Shown piece after piece: positions 1 to 4,592 of a DNA stretch of 6,358 nt. Position numbers and translations under genes: made by a program. The notes below the pieces were generated by a model, which was not told where the DNA came from, made no database searches, and saw only the letters and a program-made list of their open reading frames with translations. Location: contig CANHIR010000111.1 of assembly GCA_947461015.1 (NCBI GenBank), positions 1 through 6,358 on the forward strand. Reading direction: 5' to 3'. Source of the DNA: Bacteroidota bacterium. Lineage in GTDB: Bacteria > Bacteroidota > Bacteroidia > Chitinophagales > Chitinophagaceae. How positions within the stretch are numbered: position 1 is the first letter of the stretch; the number at the start of each line of letters is the position of its first letter.

Positions 1-1
1 A

Positions 2-331
2 TGTATGCACTTGGCATTAGATCAATTAAAAAAACGACCACAATTTATTGCCATAGATGGTAATCGGTTTTATCCCTATAAAAAAATACCACATCAAACC
101 ATTGTAAAAGGCGATGGCAAATACGCCCATATTGCAGCAGCAAGTATTTTAGCAAAAACAGCACGTGACGCCTATATGGAAAAAGCACATTTGCAATACC
201 CAAAATACGGTTGGGACAAAAACAAAGGATACGGAACAGCCATACACAGAGCTTCTATAGAAAAATATGGATTGTGTTTTGAACACCGAAAGAGCTTTAA
301 AATTCTGCCTCCACAACTATCCACATTATAG
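2..331 (+). CDS. rnhB: Ribonuclease HII, C-terminal part (5' end outside window)
   Basis: Ribonuclease HII cuts the RNA strand of RNA-DNA hybrids and removes single ribonucleotides misincorporated into DNA; it is a cytoplasmic, metal-dependent enzyme. About 109 residues are present, roughly the second half of a protein usually near 200 residues. The frame is open to the left edge (base 2 begins a Cys codon), so the ATG at base 5 is an internal Met, not a start. The family signature is clear: AIDGN (Asp at bases 56-58) and KGD (Asp at 113-115) supply the last two residues of the DEDD metal-binding set, followed by IAAASILAK.ARD, the KGYGT..H stretch and HRKSF near the C-terminus. The first two acidic residues lie upstream of the window. 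The gene ends with TAG and converges on the YciO-like gene 70 bp away. Identification is firm. Confidence 0.95.
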   Translation, partial: CMHLALDQLKKRPQFIAIDGNRFYPYKKIPHQTIVKGDGKYAHIAAASILAKTARDAYMEKAHLQYPKYGWDKNKGYGTAIHRASIEKYGLCFEHRKSFKILPPQLSTL

Positions 332-401
332 CTTAGGATATTATAATTAAAGATGCTACAAATGAAACGCTTATAAAATTGTAATTATTGCTTTTTTATA
401 T
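332..401. other. Convergent intergenic spacer, no strong terminator
   Basis: This is a 70-bp AT-rich gap between the stop codons of rnhB (+) and the YciO-like gene (-). The only hairpin candidate is TATAAAA (372-378) pairing with TTTTATA (394-400) across a 15-base loop. It has no GC pairs, so it is not convincing as an intrinsic terminator. A T-run at 392-397 could help termination of the rnhB transcript. Confidence 0.4.
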
Positions 402-1010
402 TTAGTAATCCCAAACACCCAAGCCCTGGCGGATAACTTCATAACTTTCTCCGGTACAGTCCACCACTGTGGAAGGGATAATACCACCAATGCCACCATC
501 AATGACCATATCAATTTGGTTGCCCCAATGTGCGTATATAATTTCAGGATCGGTATAGTCTTCAACGGCCTCACCAGGAAAGGAGGCAGATAAAATAGGA
601 TGACCTAAGGTTTTAATTATAGAGAGTGCAATGTTATTATCAGGAATCCGAAGTCCAATGGTTTTCTTTTTAGATTGTAATATTTTAGGCACTTGTTTAC
701 TTGCAGGTAAAATAAAAGTAAAAGGACCTGGCAATGCCTTTTTTAAAATTCTAAACAAAGCATTGTCAATGGCTTTAGCATATAAACTCAAATCACTTAG
801 ATCGGAGCATATAAAGCTGAGGTTTGCTTTTTCGGGATTTACTTTTTTTATTGCGCAGATTTTCTCAATGGCCTCTGGATGAAAAATGTCACAACCTAGT
901 CCATAGATTGTATCCGTAGGATAAGCAATAATGCCACCACCTTCTAGACAGGCTTTCACTTGAGCAAGTTGTCTAGCTTGCGGATTTTCTGGATGAATAC
1001 TAATTAGCAT
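402..1010 (-). CDS. YciO-type member of the Sua5/YrdC/YciO superfamily (often annotated threonylcarbamoyl-AMP synthase)
   Basis: This 202-residue single-domain protein fits the length of E. coli YciO (about 206). Superfamily members make threonylcarbamoyl-AMP from threonine, bicarbonate and ATP for the t6A modification of ANN-decoding tRNAs; whether YciO-type members do this in vivo is uncertain. Visible motifs are IHPENPQ at 5-11, PTDTIYGLG at 31-39, FICSDLSDLS at 66-75, PGPFTFIL at 94-101, GLRIP at 119-123, PSTVVD at 179-184 and IRQG at 193-196. The KxR and SxN signatures of true Sua5/TsaC are altered: the KxR region reads IKKVNPEK with no Arg, and the SxN position reads SAS (141-143). Overall it resembles YciO more than TsaC. 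I chose the ATG at 1008-1010 because the YciO family begins with a similar M-x-I-x-HP N-terminus. The frame extends upstream to 1091, but that extension has no family similarity and would run into the neighbouring gene's start. The luxR-type gene is divergent. Confidence 0.88.
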   Translation of the reverse strand: MLISIHPENPQARQLAQVKACLEGGGIIAYPTDTIYGLGCDIFHPEAIEKICAIKKVNPEKANLSFICSDLSDLSLYAKAIDNALFRILKKALPGPFTFILPASKQVPKILQSKKKTIGLRIPDNNIALSIIKTLGHPILSASFPGEAVEDYTDPEIIYAHWGNQIDMVIDGGIGGIIPSTVVDCTGESYEVIRQGLGVWDY

Positions 1011-1023
1011 AAATGATATAGTG

Positions 1024-1031
1024 TAAAAGTA
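1024..1031 (-). promoter_or_regulatory. Weak candidate -7 element for the YciO-like gene
   Basis: On the minus strand this reads TACTTTTA, one mismatch from the Bacteroidota -7 consensus TAnnTTTG. It lies 13 bp upstream of the chosen start codon. No proper TTG element is found 17-23 bp further upstream; the closest is TCG. It is suggestive only. Confidence 0.22.
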
Positions 1032-1052
1032 TTCATTTTTAATTTTAAACGA

Positions 1053-1082
1053 ATATGTTTTATTTGTATAAATAAAATGTAT
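1053..1082 (+). repeat. AT-rich inverted repeat at the start of the LuxR-type regulator gene
   Basis: TTTTATTT (1058-1065) and AAATAAAA (1070-1077) form a perfect inverted repeat with a 4-base centre, GTAT, ending three bases before the ATG at 1081. In RNA the stem could extend by two G-U pairs and three more pairs (1053-1055 with 1080-1082), taking in the first two bases of the start codon. The left arm overlaps TATGTTTT (1054-1061), a one-mismatch version of the TAnnTTTG -7 element. It could be an operator for the divergent gene pair or a weak translation-controlling hairpin. Chance is possible, because the region is almost entirely A and T. Confidence 0.45.
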
Positions 1083-1728
1083 GATCAACATCTCCTATTT
1101 AGAGGAAAATATTTTAACGAGAACTGCCTACCAATTGCTCATTGAAAAACAAGTTGGCTGTAAAGTAAATTTTCACACAGACAGTGTTGCTACTTTTATT
1201 ACACATATACAAAAACAAGCGCTTCCATTTGATCTTTGTATACTCTCGGACGCCTACCCTTACAATGCATTGGTAAAAATCATTAAGAGCATTAAATCCA
1301 AAACCAAGCATACTTATATCTTATTAAAATCGGATGCCAAATACATGAAGGGCATTTGCTTTTTATTAAAAAATGGGTTGAATGGATTCTTTTTTACCGA
1401 TGAGCCCCTCATAGACATTCAACAATGTGTGTATGAAAGAACTAAATATAAATTAACCCTTGACAAACTAAAGCTAATCACCAATCATTCAAAAGGTATC
1501 ATTCAAATAAAAGAATTACAATACAACACATCGCCGCTAACACAAAACGAAATTGAGTTTATTCAAACATGCGCAAAGGATCTTACCTATGAAGAGATTG
1601 CAAAGGAATTACAAAAAAGTGTAAGTACCATTTATGGGTATCGTGACCGGGTATTTAAAAAATTACACGTAAAACAAAGAACCGCCATGGTGATGACGGC
1701 GCTTAAAAATAATTATATTGATCTATAA
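1081..1728 (+). CDS. LuxR/NarL-family DNA-binding regulator with degenerate receiver domain
   Basis: This 215-residue protein has the two-domain plan of NarL-type response regulators. Residues 1-120 resemble a receiver domain: the acidic pair is present as E8-E9, followed by the usual L..R pattern. However, alignment of the DLCIL strand (51-55) puts Ser56 at the phosphoacceptor Asp position, with Pro60 kept at +4, and the conserved switch Lys is Thr106 in GFFFTDEP. Residues about 152-212 form a LuxR-type HTH: LTQNEIEFI, then EEIAKEL, then the recognition helix SVSTIYGYRDRVFKKL, then V.QRTAMV. It therefore probably binds DNA without conventional phosphorylation; Asp57, next to Ser56, leaves some doubt. 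No sensor kinase lies nearby, so it is an orphan here and its targets are unknown. The ATG at 1081 is the only reasonable start and has no Shine-Dalgarno sequence. It converges on the oxidoreductase beta gene with a 17-bp gap and no visible terminator. Confidence 0.88.
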   Translation: MINISYLEENILTRTAYQLLIEKQVGCKVNFHTDSVATFITHIQKQALPFDLCILSDAYPYNALVKIIKSIKSKTKHTYILLKSDAKYMKGICFLLKNGLNGFFFTDEPLIDIQQCVYERTKYKLTLDKLKLITNHSKGIIQIKELQYNTSPLTQNEIEFIQTCAKDLTYEEIAKELQKSVSTIYGYRDRVFKKLHVKQRTAMVMTALKNNYIDL

Positions 1729-1745
1729 ATTAAGGTAAATAACAA

Positions 1746-2783
1746 CTATTGAATTTCCCAAGTCTCACGACCGCGAATTAATTTATCTAAATCACCAGCG
1801 CCTTTTACTAAAGACTCTTCTAATTGCAATGCCATCATATCCTCATAACATGGACGGTCTGCTGTAAAGAATACACCAAAGGGACGAGGAAAAACTGCAC
1901 CCGGTTCAGATGGATTATCAAATAAGCGTGTTAATATTTGTGCTTTGTAAAAATCTTTTTCGTCATGTATCCATAAATCATCTGCGCTGTATTTTTCACC
2001 TATGGTAACGACTTGTGGACGCAAGCCGTCAAAACGCAAACCAAGTTCCCCATTTGCGCCAAAAGTCAATGGCTTACCATGTTCTAAGAATAAAGCATGT
2101 AATGGCTTTGTTGCTTTTTCGGTGAAAATTTCAAAAGCACCATCGTTAAAGATGTTACAGTTTTGATATATCTCTAAAAAAGAAGTTCCTTTATGTTGCT
2201 GAGCACGAGAGATCATAAATTGCATGTGCTTTGGATCGCGATCCATGGTACGACCTATAAATGTAGCGTCCGCACCCAATGCCAATGCAGCAGGATTAAA
2301 TGGATGATCAATACTTCCCATTGGGGTACTCTTGGTAACCTTATTCATTTCAGAAGTTGGAGAATATTGTCCTTTTGTTAAACCATAAATTTGGTTATTA
2401 AATACTAAGAAGTTAACGTCAAAATTTCTTCTTAACATATGAATGGTATGATTACCACCAATACTCATGGAGTCGCCATCGCCCGCAACAATCCAAACAC
2501 TTAATTCAGGACGTGAAGCTTTTAGCCCACTTGCAATAGCGGTTGCACGTCCATGTATGGAATGCATACCATAGGTATTCATGTAATAAGGGAAACGACT
2601 ACTACAACCAATACCACTAATAATAACAATATTTTCTCTAGGGATGCCAATGGTAGGCATTACTTTTTGAACTTGTGCTAAAATTGAATAGTCACCACAG
2701 CCAGGACACCAACGTACTTCTTGGTCAGAGGAGAAATCCTTTGCTGTTAATGGGGCAGCTTGTGCTATAGTTTCAGTAGACAT
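1746..2783 (-). CDS. korB: 2-oxoacid:ferredoxin oxidoreductase, beta subunit (probably 2-oxoglutarate type)
   Basis: This is the thiamine-pyrophosphate and iron-sulfur subunit that, with an alpha (alpha-gamma) subunit, decarboxylates a 2-oxoacid to the acyl-CoA and reduces ferredoxin, most likely 2-oxoglutarate to succinyl-CoA. From the ATG at 2783 it is 345 residues, normal for the family. The four Cys expected to hold the [4Fe-4S] cluster are visible: WCPGCG (C26, C29), GIGCSS (C60) and YQNCNIF (C209). The TPP/Mg site is GDGDSMSIGGNH (101-112) with NNQIYGLTKGQYSPTS (129-144). HSIHGRA at 74-80 is also typical. An in-frame TTG at 2793-2795 would add four residues, but ATG is preferred. Substrate choice is inferred from overall similarity; pyruvate or another oxoacid is possible. 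The alpha-subunit gene is not adjacent on either side: a glycosyltransferase lies upstream and a convergent regulator downstream. A promoter-like site just upstream suggests independent transcription. Confidence 0.93.
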   Translation of the reverse strand: MSTETIAQAAPLTAKDFSSDQEVRWCPGCGDYSILAQVQKVMPTIGIPRENIVIISGIGCSSRFPYYMNTYGMHSIHGRATAIASGLKASRPELSVWIVAGDGDSMSIGGNHTIHMLRRNFDVNFLVFNNQIYGLTKGQYSPTSEMNKVTKSTPMGSIDHPFNPAALALGADATFIGRTMDRDPKHMQFMISRAQQHKGTSFLEIYQNCNIFNDGAFEIFTEKATKPLHALFLEHGKPLTFGANGELGLRFDGLRPQVVTIGEKYSADDLWIHDEKDFYKAQILTRLFDNPSEPGAVFPRPFGVFFTADRPCYEDMMALQLEESLVKGAGDLDKLIRGRETWEIQ

Positions 2784-2803
2784 AAACGCATTCAATTAGG
2801 TTA

Positions 2804-2836
2804 CAAAATTACGAATTTACAAGGTTCGGTAAGCAA
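2804..2836 (-). promoter_or_regulatory. Bacteroidota-type promoter for the oxidoreductase beta gene
   Basis: On the minus strand, TTG (2834-2836) is followed by 22 bases and then TAATTTTG (2804-2811). This matches the phylum pattern TTG-N17..23-TAnnTTTG. Transcription would start near 2797-2799, leaving a leader of about 15 bases before the ATG at 2783. It lies entirely within the 64-bp gap after the glycosyltransferase gene, so the beta-subunit gene can be expressed on its own. Confidence 0.55.
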
Positions 2837-2847
2837 TTATTTAATGC

Positions 2848-3993
2848 TTATTTAACCCTGCGGCCCTTCCAAGTATATGTTTTTACTTGGCCAAAGAACC
2901 CGGCCATTAAAGTATATAAAATATGAAGCGGTTGAAATAATGGAAAGTAAACCAATTCCGGTGTCAATTTATAAAATTTTGAAACAGGTAGTAGGAAAAA
3001 TAGCTCAATGGTTGTTTTACAAAAAATGGATATAGCAAAAATTGAATACGCCCCTGACAATAAAGCAATAATCAAAAATAGATTATACAAATAAACCAAT
3101 AACAACACCCAAAAAATGGAGTTGTCATCATAATAACGAGCTTTACTAGACCACCTAATTCTTTGCATCATAAACTGCTTCCAATTAGCCATTGCCTTGG
3201 TTAATACAATCGCCCCTGGATGAAACAAATAACCAATGCTACTGGATAAGGTTACTTTCATTTTATGCATTAAAAACATATCGTCACCACTTGCAATTTG
3301 ATCTACTCCTTGATAACCTCCCACGGCAATAAAAGCAGATTTTTCAAAAGCCAAGTTGGCGCCATTGCTCATTGAATGTTTGCCCGCACCCACTGCAGCA
3401 GCCGTTATACCTTGTAAGGCTAAAAAATCAAGTAATTGAAATTCATTTAAAATACCTCGTTCTTTAATAAACATAACTGGTGCTGCCACAAATACCAATT
3501 TATTTTTTGCTTGATGTTTTTGTATATATGCATTGTATAATTGAAGCCAATGTTTAGGTATAATACAATCTGCATCGGTAGTAACAATCCAATCTCCTTT
3601 CGCATGACTTACTGCTTTTTCAATGGCCTTCTTTTTAAAAGAATTCATTTCTTCAGGTTGGTAATAATCTGCTAAACTTAATAAATGAACATTAGCGTGT
3701 AATAAGCCAATGGATTTAACGATGGCCGCCGTGTCGTCCTCCGAAAAATCGTCAATCACAATAATTTCAAAGGAACGGTGGGGATAATCCTGGGCTAAAA
3801 TGGAATCCACACAAATTTTAATATTATCTGCTTCATTTCGAGCGGGAATAACAATAGTAAAATCTATTTTTTCGGTAATTGTATGATCGGGCTTGAATTG
3901 GTGGAGTTTATCAAACCAAAAGCGGTATGCCACCAGTAAAAGGGCGTAAAAAATGGTAATAATGGTCAGTGTCCACTCAAAAAATGCTAGCAT
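2848..3993 (-). CDS. Membrane-anchored family 2 glycosyltransferase
   Basis: This 381-residue inverting GT-A glycosyltransferase would move a sugar from a nucleotide-sugar donor to an acceptor at the cytoplasmic face of the inner membrane. Donor and acceptor cannot be read from the sequence. In order: a hydrophobic N-terminal anchor (about 8-26); the nucleotide-binding start FTIVIPARNEADNI (45-58); QDYP (68-71) and IVIDDFSEDDT (78-88); the metal-binding DAD (140-142); SNGANLAF (209-216) and GGY; GDD (236-238), in the position of the catalytic-base acidic motif; and QRIRW (277-281), the QxxRW motif seen in processive or polysaccharide-type enzymes. Two or three membrane spans follow (about 292-313, 315-337 and 347-367), and the tail is basic (KGRRVK). 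All expected catalytic motifs are intact. No other glycan gene lies in the window. The ATG at 3991-3993 is the only sensible start, because the next Met is at residue 116. It is divergent from the marR gene. Confidence 0.9.
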   Translation of the reverse strand: MLAFFEWTLTIITIFYALLLVAYRFWFDKLHQFKPDHTITEKIDFTIVIPARNEADNIKICVDSILAQDYPHRSFEIIVIDDFSEDDTAAIVKSIGLLHANVHLLSLADYYQPEEMNSFKKKAIEKAVSHAKGDWIVTTDADCIIPKHWLQLYNAYIQKHQAKNKLVFVAAPVMFIKERGILNEFQLLDFLALQGITAAAVGAGKHSMSNGANLAFEKSAFIAVGGYQGVDQIASGDDMFLMHKMKVTLSSSIGYLFHPGAIVLTKAMANWKQFMMQRIRWSSKARYYDDNSIFWVLLLVYLYNLFLIIALLSGAYSIFAISIFCKTTIELFFLLPVSKFYKLTPELVYFPLFQPLHILYTLMAGFFGQVKTYTWKGRRVK

Positions 3994-3997
3994 GGTG

Positions 3998-4005
3998 CAA
4001 AGTTA
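3998..4005 (-). promoter_or_regulatory. Candidate -7 element for the glycosyltransferase gene
   Basis: The minus strand reads TAACTTTG, a full match to TAnnTTTG, with only four bases between it and the ATG at 3993. If used, transcription would start at or within a few bases of the start codon, giving a leaderless or nearly leaderless mRNA. No TTG lies at the usual 17-23 bp distance (the nearest gives a 14-base spacer), so support is partial. Confidence 0.35.
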
Positions 4006-4025
4006 CTCCCTTTCTAGGCCAAAAA

Positions 4026-4058
4026 TTTGTCGAAATTGTCAAATTCGGCGTACTTTTG
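4026..4058 (+). promoter_or_regulatory. Bacteroidota-type promoter of the marR-acyl-CoA dehydrogenase unit
   Basis: TTTG (4026-4029), a 21-base spacer and TACTTTTG (4051-4058) match both the -33 and -7 elements of the Bacteroidota housekeeping promoter. Transcription should start around 4063-4066, giving a leader of about 15-18 bases. This is the best promoter match in the window. The predicted start falls inside the inverted repeat at 4061-4076. Confidence 0.65.
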
Positions 4059-4060
4059 AA

Positions 4061-4076
4061 TTAGTTGCATAACTAA
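4061..4076 (+). promoter_or_regulatory. Inverted repeat, likely MarR operator
   Basis: TTAGTT (4061-4066) and AACTAA (4071-4076) form a perfect inverted repeat around GCAT, immediately downstream of the -7 element and over the predicted transcription start. MarR-family dimers typically bind 16-20 bp imperfect or perfect palindromes of this kind and repress their own promoter. That the adjacent MarR protein binds here is inference from position and symmetry. No second copy was seen before the acyl-CoA dehydrogenase gene. Confidence 0.55.
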
Positions 4077-4080
4077 CTAT

Positions 4081-4536
4081 ATGTCAAACAACCAATTTAA
4101 ACGAGGAGAATTATACAGCGTCATTAATGGAATGGCAACCACTGCTGTTGCAAGACGATTGCAAAAGAATTATCGTACTGCGGGACTTGAAATAACCATT
4201 GAGCAATGGTCCGTATTGTATCATTTATGGAAGGAGGATGAATTAAGCCAACAAGAATTAGGGATACGCACTTTTAGAGACAAAGCAAGTATTACTCGAC
4301 TCATTGATAATTTAGAAAAATTAGGTTTGGTAACACGTGTTGCAAGCACCACCGACAGACGCATTAATAAAGTGTGTTTGACAGATGCTGCAAAACCATT
4401 ACAACAAATTACTTACGAATTAGCCAATCAAACCATGAATGAGGCTTTGCAAAATATTTCAAAGGAGGAAATTGAAACAGTAAAAAATGTTTTACAAAGA
4501 GTGTATGATAATTTAACACACCCTAATTTAATATAA
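4081..4536 (+). CDS. MarR-family transcriptional regulator
   Basis: This 151-residue protein is of normal MarR length: a dimeric winged-helix regulator whose DNA binding is usually released by a small ligand. N- and C-terminal helices (about 10-35 and 110-147) would form the dimer interface. The winged HTH covers about 39-101: ITIEQWSVLYHLW, the helix LSQQELG (55-61), the recognition helix around KASITRLIDNLEKLGLVTR (68-86), then the wing with the conserved D92-R93-R94 and the closing KVCLTDAA. It sits 56 bp upstream of an acyl-CoA dehydrogenase gene on the same strand, with no terminator between. The likely role is control of fatty-acid beta-oxidation, possibly sensing an acyl-CoA; the ligand is inference. 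It has a strong promoter and a palindrome at the transcription start, consistent with autorepression. Only one Cys (C99) is present, and it lies in the wing, so a two-cysteine OhrR-type peroxide switch is unlikely. The ATG at 4081 gives the expected N-terminus. Confidence 0.92.
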   Translation: MSNNQFKRGELYSVINGMATTAVARRLQKNYRTAGLEITIEQWSVLYHLWKEDELSQQELGIRTFRDKASITRLIDNLEKLGLVTRVASTTDRRINKVCLTDAAKPLQQITYELANQTMNEALQNISKEEIETVKNVLQRVYDNLTHPNLI

Positions 4537-4592
4537 AGCGAACAAACTTAATTGTGTAAAAAATATTCGACAAAAAATTTAAATTCTATTTT
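4537..4592 (+). other. Short AT-rich gap between marR and acyl-CoA dehydrogenase genes
   Basis: This 56-bp spacer has no inverted repeat resembling a terminator and no good TAnnTTTG element; the closest, TATTCGAC and TAATTGTG, each have two or more mismatches. No Shine-Dalgarno sequence precedes the ATG at 4593, and the leader is nearly all A and T, as is usual in this phylum. The two genes are therefore most simply read as one transcript. Confidence 0.45.

Noticed and set aside
372..400. Hairpin TATAAAA...TTTTATA as a bidirectional terminator between rnhB and the YciO-like gene.
   Set aside because: The stem is seven A-T pairs only with a 15-base loop, too weak to call an intrinsic terminator.
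1011..1091. N-terminal extension of the YciO-like protein by 27 residues (start at 1091).
   Set aside because: The extension has no similarity to the family, consists of AT-rich intergenic codons, and would overlap the divergent regulator's start by 11 bases. The YciO N-terminus fits the ATG at 1010.
371..2381. Open frames at 371-574 (-), 631-882 (+), 1114-1311 (-) and 2193-2381 (+).
   Set aside because: Each lies opposite or within a well-identified gene in another frame and has low-complexity or unrecognisable translation, so they are treated as chance frames.
2784..2795. TTG start adding four residues to the oxidoreductase beta subunit.
   Set aside because: The ATG at 2783 is in frame, matches the usual short N-terminus and leaves a sensible leader from the predicted promoter.
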